DNA of 33,409 nt from Deltaproteobacteria bacterium (GTDB lineage: Bacteria; Myxococcota_A; Polyangia; JAAYKL01): contig JAFGQN010000092.1 in the NCBI GenBank assembly GCA_016935665.1, positions 1 through 33,409 on the forward strand, read 5' to 3'. Positions 8,533 through 18,407 of the stretch are shown one piece after another. The translations under genes were made by a program, and so were the position numbers. The notes under the pieces are model-generated. The model did not search any database, was not told where the DNA came from, and was given only the letters and a program-made list of their open reading frames with translations. Each line of letters begins with the position of its first letter. Within the stretch, counting starts at the first letter, position 1.

Positions 8533-9423
8533 ATGCTGATACGCACCGTAGATAAAAATTCACTCGAATATCCACGCCGTTTGGATAAATTGCCCGACGC
8601 ACCACCGGCACTTCGTGTAGTGGGACGTATTCCGGATATGCCCCTGGTGGCGCTGGTGGGTACCCGAAATGCGGACACGAGAATGAATCGGTTTGCCACA
8701 GAACTGGCATCCGGTCTGGTGTCCCGTCGTATTGGCGTTATATCCGGTGGGGCGTTGGGAATAGACTCCGCTGCCCATGAAGGCGCTCTTGCGGCAAACG
8801 GAAGTACTGTTGCAGTGCTTGGATCGGGATTTGAGCATATTTTTCCACAAAAAAACAAAAAACTTTTTGAACAAATCGCAGCATCTGGAGCAGTGATATC
8901 GGAATTTCCAGACCGTACTCCCCCAGCGCGATGGACTTTTCCCAAACGGAACAGGCTGGTGGCGGCCATGGCTGGCGCAGTGGTGGTTGTTCAGGCGCCG
9001 ATACGCTCTGGTTCAATGATAACTGCCCGTATTTCCAAAGAAATTGGTGTTCCCCTTGGCGCTGTGCCAGGTGCGCCCACCGACCATTTGGCCATGGGAT
9101 GCAACCAATTAATTCGCAACGGCGCCGCATTAATTTCTTGTGTCGATGATATTGTTGATCTACTTGGGTGCGATACATATTGTCAGCAACTTGACTTGCC
9201 TGGAACAGTGAAGCAGGTTATGCAGTCAACAGAAAAAGCGCCGCTGGGGCTTTCTTCGACAGAGCAGCGGATATGGGACCAATTAAGCTTGGATGCGACC
9301 CATATTGATGATATTGCACTGGGGACCAAAATGCCCATGCAGGTCGTAAATGCGGCTGTCTTGAGTATGGAACTATCCGGACTTATTGAAGATTTAGGCG
9401 GGCGGCGGTTTGTGCGCAAGTAA
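8533..9423 (+). CDS. dprA: DNA-processing protein DprA (Smf)
   Basis: 296 residues from the ATG at 8533; the frame stays open upstream to 8404, but that part has no DprA character. DprA binds incoming single-stranded DNA and loads RecA during natural transformation, in the cytosol. The Rossmann-like core shows ALVGTRNA, SGGALGIDSAAH (usually SGxARGID), FPKRNRLVAAM, SGSMITAR and GAVPGAP. A C-terminal winged-helix-like region (about 230-296, SSTEQRIWDQL to LGGRRFVRK) matches the DprA tail domain. The N-terminal SAM-like domain of longer DprA proteins is missing or very short. The gene lies 24 nt before topA, a common neighbour. The start could also be the GTG at 8500, inside which case the hairpin at 8503-8529 would be coding. 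Confidence 0.9.
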   Translation: MLIRTVDKNSLEYPRRLDKLPDAPPALRVVGRIPDMPLVALVGTRNADTRMNRFATELASGLVSRRIGVISGGALGIDSAAHEGALAANGSTVAVLGSGFEHIFPQKNKKLFEQIAASGAVISEFPDRTPPARWTFPKRNRLVAAMAGAVVVVQAPIRSGSMITARISKEIGVPLGAVPGAPTDHLAMGCNQLIRNGAALISCVDDIVDLLGCDTYCQQLDLPGTVKQVMQSTEKAPLGLSSTEQRIWDQLSLDATHIDDIALGTKMPMQVVNAAVLSMELSGLIEDLGGRRFVRK

Positions 9424-9447
9424 CTTTTGAGGAGAACCAGGTACGAT

Positions 9448-11724
9448 ATGTCGAAATCGCTAGTGATTGTCGAGTCCCCGGCAAAGGCTCGAACCATCAG
9501 AAAATATTTAGGACCTTCTTATACAGTAAAGGCCTCTTTGGGGCATGTGAAAGACCTGCCCAAATCGAAAATGGGCGTATCCATTGATAAGGATTTTTTA
9601 CCGGAATATCGAATTATTCCCGGGAAAAGGAAAATTCTTAACGAATTGGTGAAATCTGCGCGGACGTCGGATCATGTGTATCTCGCACTCGACCCTGATC
9701 GCGAGGGAGAAGCAATTGCATGGCACATTTACGAGGAGTTGGATGCGCCCTCTGAGAAAGTGCACCGCGTTTTGTTTAACGAGATTACCAAAAAAGGAAT
9801 CACCGAAGGGTTGGAACATCCCCATCCCATCAACCTGCGTCGTTTTGAATCACAGCAGGCCAGACGTATTCTCGATCGATTGGTGGGGTACGAAATTTCG
9901 CCCATCCTGTGGAAAAAAGTGCGACGTGGGCTGTCTGCAGGGCGCGTGCAATCTGTTGCATTGCGTCTGGTGGTGGACAGGGAAGCGGAAATCGACGCTT
10001 TTGAACCGCAGGAGTATTGGAAAATCGCTGCCAATCTCGAAGCGGGAACACCGCCTGCGTTTTTGGCGCGCTACTATGGTCGCAACGGTAAAAAACTCGA
10101 TATAAGTGAGGGCGAAACCGCTTTGCAGATAAAATCAGAGTTGGAAGCTGCCGATTTTGTTGTCAGTAAAATCGATCGCAAAGAGCGCCGCCGCGCCGCA
10201 CCGCCGCCTTTTATTACGAGTCGATTGCAGCAGGAGATGGCGAGACGCTTTCGATTTACGGCGAAACGAACCATGATGATTGCCCAGCAGTTGTACGAGG
10301 GTGTGGACATTGGGGACGATGGTACGGTGGGTTTGATTACCTATATGAGAACGGACTCGGTTCGACTCAGCGATGACTCTGTTGCCGAGGCGCGGATGTT
10401 TATCGAAAATACCTTTGGCAAAGAATATGTTCCCACCAAACCCAATCAGTTCAAAACACGCAAGTCCGCCCAGGACGCACATGAAGCGATCCGTCCCACC
10501 TCCACCAGTTATCATCCGGATGTGGTGGGCAAGTTCCTGTCAAGAGATCAGAAGAAACTATACAAGGTGGTTTGGGAGCGATTCATTGCCTGTCAGATGA
10601 AACCGGCTGTATATGATCAGACAGTGGTCCATATTACAGCTGGGGAGCATGCATTGCGGGTGTCGGGTTCCATATTGAAGTTTTCCGGATGGCTCGAAGC
10701 GATGGAAGGCAAGGATGCGCCTCCGCAAACGTCAGGCAAAAAAGAAAAAGAGGATGACGACGACATGCCCACCGAACTCCCCATGATGAATGAGGGCGAT
10801 GTGTTAAAGCTGGTGGGGGATGGTGTGTTGGCGGAGCAGAAATTTACGCAGCCCCCCCCCAGATTTACGGAGGGAACACTCATTCGCGAGTTGGAAGAAC
10901 GGGGCATTGGCAGACCGTCCACGTATGCCACCATTTTGTCCACCATTCAGGATAGACGATACGTTGAAAAGGATGAGGGCAAACTGCGTCCGTCGGAATT
11001 GGGCGTGATAGTGACAGAGCGTCTGGTTTTGCATTTTCCGCGTATTCTCGATGTGGATTTCACTGCGTCCATGGAGGAATCTCTCGACAAAGTGGAAGAT
11101 GGCGCTCAGGACTGGGTGGCATTACTGGCCGATTTTTACACACCGTTTCAGGATGAGGTTAAAACGGCCCTGAAGAATATGAAAGATGTGCGGGAGCTTA
11201 CCCGGGAAACCGATAAAGTGTGTGAAAAGTGTGGCGCAAAGATGGTGGAGAAATGGGGGCGAAATGGTCGCTTCCTCGCATGCAGCGCATATCCGGAATG
11301 TCGCAATACCATGGAAGTGGAGGAGAAGGCTGAAACTGAAGCAATGGTGGTGGATGTTAAATGTGAGCTCTGTGGCAAGGATATGGTGAAAAAGCGCGGC
11401 CGATTCGGTGACTTCCTCGCCTGCAGCGGCTACCCGGAGTGTAAAGCCACGCGTTCAATGCCCACTGGGATTAATTGCCCCGTAAAAGATTGCAAAGGTG
11501 AACTGGTGGAGCGCAGAACACGGCGCGGCCGGTTGTTTTACGGTTGCAGCGAATTCAATAAAACCCAATGCAATTTCGTGGTTTGGGGAACGCCGGTCAA
11601 AGAAGAATGTCCCGAATGCCATGCGACTTTCCTGGTGGCTGCCAATCGGAAAAAGGGCGGGCGCAATCTGAAGTGCGTGACCGAAGGCTGTACGTTTACC
11701 AAAATTGACAGTTCCGGCGCCTAG
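9448..11724 (+). CDS. topA: DNA topoisomerase I (type IA)
   Basis: 758 residues from the ATG with GAGGAGA upstream; the frame is open 21 nt further back. It relaxes negative supercoils by cutting one strand. The TOPRIM domain has VIVESPAKA and ALDPDREGEAIAWH. The active-site tyrosine is Tyr299 in TYMRTDS, followed by AHEAIRPT and by GRPSTYATI. Between about 420 and 450 there is a charged insert (KKEKEDDDDMP). The C-terminus carries four cysteine zinc-ribbon modules: CEKCG...C-x4-C, CELCG...C-x4-C, a third beginning CPVKDC, and a fourth beginning CPECH. This is a full-length bacterial enzyme with a typical tail. Confidence 0.98.
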   Translation: MSKSLVIVESPAKARTIRKYLGPSYTVKASLGHVKDLPKSKMGVSIDKDFLPEYRIIPGKRKILNELVKSARTSDHVYLALDPDREGEAIAWHIYEELDAPSEKVHRVLFNEITKKGITEGLEHPHPINLRRFESQQARRILDRLVGYEISPILWKKVRRGLSAGRVQSVALRLVVDREAEIDAFEPQEYWKIAANLEAGTPPAFLARYYGRNGKKLDISEGETALQIKSELEAADFVVSKIDRKERRRAAPPPFITSRLQQEMARRFRFTAKRTMMIAQQLYEGVDIGDDGTVGLITYMRTDSVRLSDDSVAEARMFIENTFGKEYVPTKPNQFKTRKSAQDAHEAIRPTSTSYHPDVVGKFLSRDQKKLYKVVWERFIACQMKPAVYDQTVVHITAGEHALRVSGSILKFSGWLEAMEGKDAPPQTSGKKEKEDDDDMPTELPMMNEGDVLKLVGDGVLAEQKFTQPPPRFTEGTLIRELEERGIGRPSTYATILSTIQDRRYVEKDEGKLRPSELGVIVTERLVLHFPRILDVDFTASMEESLDKVEDGAQDWVALLADFYTPFQDEVKTALKNMKDVRELTRETDKVCEKCGAKMVEKWGRNGRFLACSAYPECRNTMEVEEKAETEAMVVDVKCELCGKDMVKKRGRFGDFLACSGYPECKATRSMPTGINCPVKDCKGELVERRTRRGRLFYGCSEFNKTQCNFVVWGTPVKEECPECHATFLVAANRKKGGRNLKCVTEGCTFTKIDSSGA

Positions 11725-11820
11725 CAAACGCTGGGTTCTCTGTTTATTGGGGATGGTCGACGCCCTTTGTTTTTTTTCAACTTTTTCGATTCCAGTTTTT
11801 AAATCAGGTAGAATTGCGCA

Positions 11821-12738
11821 ATGACCATCAGCATGGACCAGTCCGTCGACCTGTATCTCGGCTATCTTGCCCACCAGCGGCGGTGCAGTGACAACACAAT
11901 AAAAACATATAGTGGCGTCCTATGTGAGTTTATTACCTATATTTTTGAACTTCGACAGATAGATTCCCCGGAGCGGGTTGACCCAATGATGCTGCGTGCT
12001 TACCTTGGGCACCTGTATGAGCGGAACGAGGCGGCAAGCATTGCAAAAAAACTGGCCGCATTAAGAAGTTTTTTTGCGTTCCTGAAGAAAAAAGGGCTGG
12101 TGTCGCAGAATCCAGCGATGACAGTAAAGACGCCGCGTGTGAAACGGAAGTTGCCGCATTTTGTGTCTGTTGATGAAGCAGTTCGTCTGGCAGAGCTGGG
12201 ATGGGAAGAAACGCCATTGGGATTTCGGGATCGGACAATAGTTGAGCTGCTGTATGGAAGTGGACTGCGCGTGAGTGAGCTGGTGTCAATCAACATGGAT
12301 ACCATCGATGTGGCCACCCGGCAGATGCGAATAGTGGGTAAGGGGAATAAAGAGAGAGTTGTCCCGGTTGGTTCCCATGCGTTGGACGCCGTCCAGCGCT
12401 GGATGACCCATCGCGCGAAGATTGTGCGAAAGGGTGGGCAAATTGACGAGAAGGCATTGTTTATTAACCGGGACGGGGAGCGGTTGAATGTTCGGAGTGT
12501 CCAGCGAATGATTAAGAAAAGAGGCATTTTGGCAGGAACCAGAGAGTCGCTTCATCCTCATGCATTGCGACACTCTTTTGCCACTCACCTGCTGGATGGC
12601 GGCGCGGATTTGCGGATTATTCAGGAACTTCTGGGCCATGCCAGTCTTTCCACCACACAGAAGTATACCCACGTGAGTATTGATGGATTAAGTCGGGTGT
12701 ACGACGAAGCGCATCCGTTGGCGAAACGGAAACATTAA
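11821..12738 (+). CDS. xerC: Tyrosine recombinase XerC
   Basis: 305 residues. With XerD it resolves chromosome dimers at dif during division. All catalytic residues are visible: Arg150 (GSGLRVSEL), Lys174 (GKGNKER), His247 and Arg250 (HALRHSF), His273 (LLGHAS) and nucleophile Tyr282 (KYTHVS). The N-terminal SAM-like core-binding domain covers about 5-90. The position between topA and hslV is that of xerC (codV) in the conserved topA-xerC-hslVU cluster, which favours XerC over XerD. Only AGGT, 11 nt away, precedes the ATG. A TAGAAT at 11809-11814 would put a transcript start almost on the ATG, so a leaderless mRNA is possible but unproven. Confidence 0.93.
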   Translation: MTISMDQSVDLYLGYLAHQRRCSDNTIKTYSGVLCEFITYIFELRQIDSPERVDPMMLRAYLGHLYERNEAASIAKKLAALRSFFAFLKKKGLVSQNPAMTVKTPRVKRKLPHFVSVDEAVRLAELGWEETPLGFRDRTIVELLYGSGLRVSELVSINMDTIDVATRQMRIVGKGNKERVVPVGSHALDAVQRWMTHRAKIVRKGGQIDEKALFINRDGERLNVRSVQRMIKKRGILAGTRESLHPHALRHSFATHLLDGGADLRIIQELLGHASLSTTQKYTHVSIDGLSRVYDEAHPLAKRKH

Positions 12739-12766
12739 ATTCTTAAATGGAATTTGGAGAAATCGA

Positions 12767-13324
12767 ATGAATGACGACGACAGAAAAATCAGAAGTACGA
12801 CAATTATTACGGTGAGAAAAGGAAAAGAAGTGGCTGTTGCCGGCGATGGACAGGTTTCCATGGGATCTACGGTTATGAAAATGTCTGCTAAAAAGGTGCG
12901 TCATCTGGCAAATGGCAAAGTGATAGCGGGTTTTGCAGGAGCCACAGCTGATGCGTTTACGCTTTTTGGACGTTTGGAAGAAAAACTTGAGGAGTTCAAC
13001 AACAATCTTCTACGCGCCGCAGTGGAATTGGCCAAGGATTGGCGCACCGACCGAATGCTGCGTCGACTCGAAGCGTTGCTGGTGGCGGTAGACAGTGAAA
13101 CATCTTTGCTGATTTCGGGCACCGGAGACGTGATTGAGCCGGAAGATGGCATTCTGGCTATTGGCTCGGGGGGAAACTTTGCACAGGCGGCAGCCAGAGC
13201 ATTGAACCGGCATACCGACCTTTCCGCCGCGGAAATCGCACGGGAAGCGTTGGACATTGCTGCGTCCATTTGTATTTACACTGGCGGGCAGGTAACCATT
13301 GAAACTCTGGAATCCAAACAATAA
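12767..13324 (+). CDS. hslV: ATP-dependent protease peptidase subunit HslV (ClpQ)
   Basis: 185 residues. HslV forms the double hexameric proteolytic core of the HslVU protease. A ten-residue propeptide [10 protein letters not shown] precedes the mature TTIITVRKG start, giving Thr11 as the N-terminal nucleophile after processing. AVAGDGQVS and AIGSGGNFA, with the Gly-rich loop, are typical of the family. TTGGAGA lies about 8 nt before the ATG. It sits 28 nt after xerC and 12 nt before hslU, an operon arrangement. Most characterised HslV proteins expose the threonine after Met removal or a short propeptide, so a ten-residue leader is within the known range. Confidence 0.97.
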   Translation: MNDDDRKIRSTTIITVRKGKEVAVAGDGQVSMGSTVMKMSAKKVRHLANGKVIAGFAGATADAFTLFGRLEEKLEEFNNNLLRAAVELAKDWRTDRMLRRLEALLVAVDSETSLLISGTGDVIEPEDGILAIGSGGNFAQAAARALNRHTDLSAAEIAREALDIAASICIYTGGQVTIETLESKQ

Positions 13325-13336
13325 GGGGCGTTGCAG

Positions 13337-14722
13337 ATGGCGAAAGTAACCAATTTATTAGCGGGCACATCGTTGACACCTAGAGAAATTGTCGGCGAAC
13401 TGGACAAATACATTGTAGGACAGCATGCAGCCAAACGCGCAGTGGCGATTGCACTTCGAAACAGATGGCGTCGCCAGCAGGTGCCTGCAGAACTTCGGGA
13501 GGAAATTTCCCCCAAGAATATTATTATGATTGGCCCAACCGGCGTTGGGAAAACCGAAATCGCCAGGCGTTTGGCGAAACTGGCACAGGCGCCATTTGTT
13601 AAGGTGGAAGCATCAAAATTTACCGAAGTGGGATACGTGGGTAGAGACGTGGATTCCATCGTACGCGATCTGGTGGAGGCGTCCGTGTCGCTGGTGAAAA
13701 AAGAGGAGGAGGAACGTGTCGCTGCCAAAGCTGAGCAGTCTGCCCGAGAGAAAGTATTTCACAAAATCGTGGAAGAAGAAACGCCACGGCCCAAACCTGC
13801 GGCGCCGTATGAATTGCCGGATCCCACCCCTGCGGCCCCGGATACCAGCCATCTGAAAGCACAGTTCGAAAAAGGTGAATTTGACGAACGCTATGTGGAG
13901 ATGGACGTGCCGGATAACGCCATGCCAATGGTGGAGGTGTTTAACATGGCGGGACTGGATGAAGTGAATCTGCGGGATATGTTTCAAAGTCTTCCGGGAT
14001 TTCGGGGGCGCAAAAAGAGCCGCAAGTTGAAAGTGAAAGAAGCTATCGAGATTTATCGCGCCATGGAATCGGAAAAACTGATTGATATGGACGCCGTGCA
14101 GCATGAAGGTCGCACACGCGCTGAGCAAAGCGGGATTGTGTTCATTGACGAAATCGACAAGGTTGTGGGGAAGAGCCGCGGAGGATCGGGGAACGGTCCG
14201 GACGTTTCCCGGGAAGGGGTGCAGCGGGATTTGCTTCCGCTGGTGGAGGGCTCAACCGTCAATACAAAATATGGACCGGTAAAAACCGATCACATGCTTT
14301 TTATTGCAGCTGGCGCGTTTCATGTAAGCAAGCCGTCTGATATGGTTCCCGAGCTGCAGGGGCGGTTTCCCATCCGTGTGGAGTTGACTTCCCTTGGGGC
14401 GGATGATTTTGTGCGCATTTTAACAGAACCCAAAAATGCACTGTTGAAACAATACACGGCCCTGATGCAAACCGAACAGGTGGAGCTGATTTTTAAAGAT
14501 GATGCCATCGGTGCCATCGCTAAGGTGGGTGCGTCCGCCAATAATACACTTGAAAACATTGGTGCACGAAGACTTCATACTATTATGGAGAAACTGCTTG
14601 ATGATATATCGTTTTCTGCTTCTGAAAAAAGTGGGCAGAAGATTGAGATAGACGCTGCAAAAGTTCACCAGGCATTGAGCGATATTCTGAAAAACGAGGA
14701 CCTTTCAAGGTTCGTTCTTTAG
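13337..14722 (+). CDS. hslU: ATP-dependent protease ATPase subunit HslU (ClpY)
   Basis: 461 residues from the ATG with AAGGGG upstream; an in-frame TTG lies two codons earlier. HslU is the AAA+ unfoldase that feeds substrates to HslV. Walker A is GPTGVGKT (66-73) and Walker B is [10 protein letters not shown]. The I-domain occupies roughly 110-240 and contains a Pro/Ala-rich stretch ([19 protein letters not shown]). GRFPIRVEL and the conserved [18 protein letters not shown] follow. The C-terminus EDLSRFVL is the tail that inserts between HslV subunits. Complete and expected to be active. Confidence 0.98.
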   Translation: MAKVTNLLAGTSLTPREIVGELDKYIVGQHAAKRAVAIALRNRWRRQQVPAELREEISPKNIIMIGPTGVGKTEIARRLAKLAQAPFVKVEASKFTEVGYVGRDVDSIVRDLVEASVSLVKKEEEERVAAKAEQSAREKVFHKIVEEETPRPKPAAPYELPDPTPAAPDTSHLKAQFEKGEFDERYVEMDVPDNAMPMVEVFNMAGLDEVNLRDMFQSLPGFRGRKKSRKLKVKEAIEIYRAMESEKLIDMDAVQHEGRTRAEQSGIVFIDEIDKVVGKSRGGSGNGPDVSREGVQRDLLPLVEGSTVNTKYGPVKTDHMLFIAAGAFHVSKPSDMVPELQGRFPIRVELTSLGADDFVRILTEPKNALLKQYTALMQTEQVELIFKDDAIGAIAKVGASANNTLENIGARRLHTIMEKLLDDISFSASEKSGQKIEIDAAKVHQALSDILKNEDLSRFVL

Positions 14723-14908
14723 CGGTTGCACCGTTTCTTACCAGGTAAAAGTGCTTGCAGGTCGCAGTCGATGAGTCGTCTGGCTGGACCAGGCGAGCCG
14801 CCGGTGAGTCCTTTTATATATTGATTTAGAAAATCGATGTGTCTTTCGTAAAAATATGTATTATGCTTACTGTCCAAGTTGTTGAATTTTCAGTCAGAAG
14901 GCAAACCC
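14723..14908. other. Intergenic region with an 8-bp GC-rich hairpin before the chaperone operon
   Basis: A stem TCGTCTGG (14776-14783) / CCAGGCGA (14789-14796), with one G-U pair and a five-base loop, lies 54 nt after the hslU stop. The next T-run (14813-14816) is too far away for a classic terminator. Towards the J-protein gene there is a TATTAT at 14859-14864 without a convincing -35. I saw no CIRCE heat-shock operator. Confidence 0.35.
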
Positions 14909-16534
14909 ATGGACTTCGTAGCAGAGATACATATGATCCCCACACTGCGTTCAGGGGATGCACTTCAAGTTGCCACAAACGGTGTTGAAAAATTATTACT
15001 GAATGCAATCGATGGAAAACGGGATGTTCAGCAGCTCGCGGAGCAGTGCGGCATTGAACAGGATATGGTCTGTCGTATGGTTGGCAGATTATTGCAGGCG
15101 GGCGTATTGGATGTGGCAATGGGAGGACAAAATAATGACCGTTCAGATGTGGAAAACCCGGTGAAGGATGATGTTCATTTGATTTCTGAACCAAAGATAA
15201 GCAGAGAAGATGAGACACCCCAGAACCTGTCTGAAGACGCGGTAACAGAGATGTATGAGAAATTGGAGAATTCGAACTGTTACGAAATACTGGGTGTGCC
15301 TCCGATTGCCCAGCGTTCGGAGATACGCGCTGCGTATTTTGCTCTTTCGAAAAAGTTTCATCCGGATACACATTTTCGCCAAGGCAGTGATGAGCTGAAA
15401 AAAAAGTTGAGTTATATATTCGACAAGCTTACCAACGCATACGATACGTTGTCCGGGAAATCCAAGCGTAGTGCGTATGATGAATCGATTGCCAGCGAAA
15501 TTGAACTCTGGAAAATGGAGCAGTCGATTCGTCGGTCCCTACAGCCCCAACAACAGCGCAATGATAGTTCTGCCAACACGGAGGATTCTGCGCACGGAAG
15601 GCCCCGAAGGGGAACTGAAGCGGTGTCGGTGAATGTTTCGAAACCGGAAGCGGATAATTCGGTGCGTTACTCCATTCCCCAACGCGTCTCCGCAACAAGT
15701 TACCGACGTACTCCGGTTCAGGACAAGGTGTCCGTTGGCGCGGGCGCACGAATCTCCAGGGGGCCGGTGACTCGCTCGTCATACTTGTCCGAACCGGGGT
15801 CTGCGCCATCCTTCAACGGTGCTGTGTCGGTGAAAGTGGAACGTTCGCCTTTGCAATCGCAGCCGACATCAGCGGACCCGCCGCAGGAAAGCGAAGCGTC
15901 ATCGAAGGCGGTGGAGCGTCGCCGGCAGCAATGGAAGCGTGAACGATTAAAAAAGGTGCTGGGCGTGGGGGGGGGCATTCCGGCTACGGCGCCGGACCGT
16001 CGCACCGGTGGTGATATGGGGTCTCAAAGTGAAGTGTATTTGCTGGATCACGCGCGAATCGCCATTGAAAAACATGAGTTTGGGATGGCGATTCAATTTG
16101 TTCAGGAAGTATTGAGAAGAGACGGTGAAAATTCGAATGCAAGTCAGTTGTTGCGGCAGGCGCAATCTGGTAAAGTCAAATCCGATATAAACGAATTGGT
16201 AAGACGAGGACGTTTCGAGCAAAGCAGCGGAAATGTGTCCGCAGCGCTGGAACTTTACGAAAGAGCATTTAAACTAGACATCAGGAATGTGGATGCCAAA
16301 TATCACGTTTCAGTCGCCTTGCTGGAGATGCGCAAGGATTTGCGCCGAGCGTTGATGCTTTGCAGGGAAATTGTGGCAATGGGTGGCAGGAAGCCTCAGT
16401 ATTTCGAGACGTTGGGTCTTCTGTATGAGCAATTGCATGACCAGGAAAGAGCTGGTGAAATGTACCGGAGGGGACTTGAGCTGGCTCCTTTGGACCGGGA
16501 ATTGAAAAAGCGACTGAAAGCTTTGTCAAAATAG
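14909..16534 (+). CDS. J-domain / TPR protein with an N-terminal winged-helix-like domain
   Basis: 541 residues from the ATG with AGAAGG 9 nt upstream. Residues about 14-72 are a small helical domain (VEKLLLNAIDGKRD, CRMVGRLLQAGVLDV). A J domain follows at about 120-195 with NCYEILGV and the HPD motif at 151-153, which stimulates Hsp70 ATPase activity. The Gly/Phe region, zinc fingers and C-terminal peptide-binding domains of DnaJ are absent. A long disordered, Arg/Ser/Pro-rich middle (about 210-350) leads to TPR-like helices (about 375-541, e.g. GNVSAALELYERAFKLD and AGEMYRRGLELAPLD). It lies 30 nt before the dnaK-like gene and is its likely co-chaperone. The TPRs probably recruit a specific client. 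Confidence 0.85.
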   Translation: MDFVAEIHMIPTLRSGDALQVATNGVEKLLLNAIDGKRDVQQLAEQCGIEQDMVCRMVGRLLQAGVLDVAMGGQNNDRSDVENPVKDDVHLISEPKISREDETPQNLSEDAVTEMYEKLENSNCYEILGVPPIAQRSEIRAAYFALSKKFHPDTHFRQGSDELKKKLSYIFDKLTNAYDTLSGKSKRSAYDESIASEIELWKMEQSIRRSLQPQQQRNDSSANTEDSAHGRPRRGTEAVSVNVSKPEADNSVRYSIPQRVSATSYRRTPVQDKVSVGAGARISRGPVTRSSYLSEPGSAPSFNGAVSVKVERSPLQSQPTSADPPQESEASSKAVERRRQQWKRERLKKVLGVGGGIPATAPDRRTGGDMGSQSEVYLLDHARIAIEKHEFGMAIQFVQEVLRRDGENSNASQLLRQAQSGKVKSDINELVRRGRFEQSSGNVSAALELYERAFKLDIRNVDAKYHVSVALLEMRKDLRRALMLCREIVAMGGRKPQYFETLGLLYEQLHDQERAGEMYRRGLELAPLDRELKKRLKALSK

Positions 16535-16564
16535 CGGTTAGGGAATGTAGAAAAGGAACGGTTT

Positions 16565-18385
16565 ATGGGAAAAGTAATTGGAATCGATTTGGGAACAACA
16601 AATTCATGTGTAGCGGTGGTAGAGGGGGATACGCCGACTGTGATACCCAATCGCGGCGGATATAAAACAACGCCTTCCATGGTTGCCATAACAGAAGCAG
16701 AGAAACGTCTGGTGGGACACATCGCCAAGCGGCAGGCGATTACCAACGCTGAAAACACCGTTTTTGCAGCAAAGCGCCTGATTGGAAGAAATTGGGAGTC
16801 CGCGCCGGTGATGGCAGCGAAGGAAACCGCACCGTATAAAGTGGTGGAAGGTCCACATGGGGATGTTCGAATAGATTTGCGTGGAAAATTGTATTCTGTA
16901 CCTGAAATTTCGGCAATGATTCTGGTGGAAATGAAGGTGATTGCCGAGGATTATCTGGGAGAGCCGGTGGATCAGGCGGTCGTCACAGTACCCGCCTATT
17001 TTAACGACAATCAGCGCCAGGCGACCCGGGATGCGGGAACGATTGCCGGGTTGGAAGTAATACGGATTATTAATGAGCCCACATCAGCGGCATTGTCATA
17101 CGGTTTTGGCAAAAAAATGGACAGACTGGTGGCGGTGTACGATTTGGGGGGCGGCACATTTGATATTTCCATTTTGGAGATTGGTTCGGACGAGGTATTT
17201 AAGGTCATATCCACCGCCGGAGATACGTTCCTTGGCGGTGAGGATTTCGATACGCGGATTATGGATTGGCTGGTGCAGGGGTTTCTGGATGAGCACAATG
17301 TGGATTTGCGTCAGGATCGCATGGCGCTTCAGCGACTAAAGGATGCGGCTGAAAAGGCCAAGATTGAGTTGTCCAGCCAAACCGAAGCGGAGATTAATCT
17401 GCCGTTTATCATTTCTGTTGGACAAAACGAAGCGCTTCATCTGCAGCGGACGCTTCGGCGGGAAGTGTTGGAAGAACTCTGTGAAGATCTGATTTCCCGG
17501 ACCATTGATATTTGTCAGGCAACCATCAACGAAGCGGATTTGGATTCCAGTGAAGTGGAGGAAGTGATTCTTGTAGGTGGAATGACGCGTATGCCCCTTG
17601 TGCAGCGTCGCGTGGGAGAATTTTTTGAACGAGATCCCTGCAAAGGCGTGCATCCCGATGAGGTGGTGGCGCTGGGGGCGGCAATTCAGGCGACGGCATT
17701 AACGGATGAAGCCAGTGATATGTTGCTGCTGGACGTCACACCGCATACTCTTGGAATTATGATTGCCGGTGGCCATTTTGAGGGGTTGATTCCTCAAAAT
17801 TCGACGGTTCCCACATCGCGGTCAAAGATTTTTACCACTGTGCGCGATGACCAGACTGCGGTGAAGATTCTGGTATTCCAGGGAGAAAATGAACGGGCGG
17901 AATTGAACGAGGCGTTGGGAGAATTCGTGTTGACGGGCTTGAGAAAAGCCCCCCGTGGTCAGGTGGAAATCGAAGTGATTTTTGATATTAATGCCGATGG
18001 TATTGTGAGTGTTTCCGCCAAGGATTTGGAAACAGGTATGAAGCAATCCATTACCGTGACAGCATCTTCCGGATTGACCGAGGACGAAATTCGAAAAATG
18101 GCAGAGGACAGTCAGGACTACATGGTGGACCGGCGCGCGTCAGAGGAGTTCGAAGCAGCGCGTCAGGAGGCGGAGCGACTCATCCGCGAGTTGGACCGGA
18201 TGTATGTGAAGGTTGAAAAAATGGTGACCGGATCGGAGTTTGGCAATGAAGCGCTCCTGAAAGCAAGGGATTTGATTAACACAGCAAAATCCGCGATTTC
18301 AGAAAAAAACCTGGAAAAAGTAACGGATTCGATCGAAACTCTGAAAAGGACGCAGCGCATGTTCAAAGGCGTGCTCGCGAAATAG
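16565..18385 (+). CDS. DnaK-family Hsp70 chaperone, probably a specialised paralogue
   Basis: 606 residues, AAAGGA upstream. The ATPase domain is complete: GIDLGTTNSCVAVVEG, AYFNDNQRQATRDAG, IINEPTSAALSYGFGK, VYDLGGGTFDIS, LVGGMTRMPLVQ. The substrate-binding domain (LLDVTPHTLGI..., FDINADGIVSVSAKD) is also present, with a helical lid. The protein stops at MFKGVLAK, about 30 residues short of canonical DnaK (about 638), so the flexible tail is missing. The neighbours are not grpE or dnaJ but a J-TPR protein and a TPR/winged-helix protein. This points to a dedicated Hsp70, as known for DnaK homologues involved in motility and development in Myxococcus. I cannot exclude that it is the only DnaK of the organism, so I leave the symbol empty. 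Confidence 0.93.
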   Translation: MGKVIGIDLGTTNSCVAVVEGDTPTVIPNRGGYKTTPSMVAITEAEKRLVGHIAKRQAITNAENTVFAAKRLIGRNWESAPVMAAKETAPYKVVEGPHGDVRIDLRGKLYSVPEISAMILVEMKVIAEDYLGEPVDQAVVTVPAYFNDNQRQATRDAGTIAGLEVIRIINEPTSAALSYGFGKKMDRLVAVYDLGGGTFDISILEIGSDEVFKVISTAGDTFLGGEDFDTRIMDWLVQGFLDEHNVDLRQDRMALQRLKDAAEKAKIELSSQTEAEINLPFIISVGQNEALHLQRTLRREVLEELCEDLISRTIDICQATINEADLDSSEVEEVILVGGMTRMPLVQRRVGEFFERDPCKGVHPDEVVALGAAIQATALTDEASDMLLLDVTPHTLGIMIAGGHFEGLIPQNSTVPTSRSKIFTTVRDDQTAVKILVFQGENERAELNEALGEFVLTGLRKAPRGQVEIEVIFDINADGIVSVSAKDLETGMKQSITVTASSGLTEDEIRKMAEDSQDYMVDRRASEEFEAARQEAERLIRELDRMYVKVEKMVTGSEFGNEALLKARDLINTAKSAISEKNLEKVTDSIETLKRTQRMFKGVLAK

Positions 18386-18407
18386 AAACCCAGGCGGTAC
18401 TGGCTGA

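Noticed and set aside
11745-11777. Terminator after topA (GGGG...GCCC followed by a T8 run)
   Set aside because: Only about three G-C pairs can form, and the closely following xerC gene suggests read-through.
11821-12738. Integrase of a mobile element
   Set aside because: The tyrosine recombinase has the length, residues and synteny of XerC; no attachment sites or phage genes are near.
14700-14711. ACCTTTCAAGGT palindrome at the hslU end
   Set aside because: It lies within the last codons of hslU (EDLSRF) and is too short for a terminator.
14723-14908. tRNA gene or CIRCE heat-shock element before the chaperone operon
   Set aside because: No cloverleaf with T-loop TTC and acceptor pairing, and no CIRCE-type TTAGCACTC-N9-GAGTGCTAA repeat.
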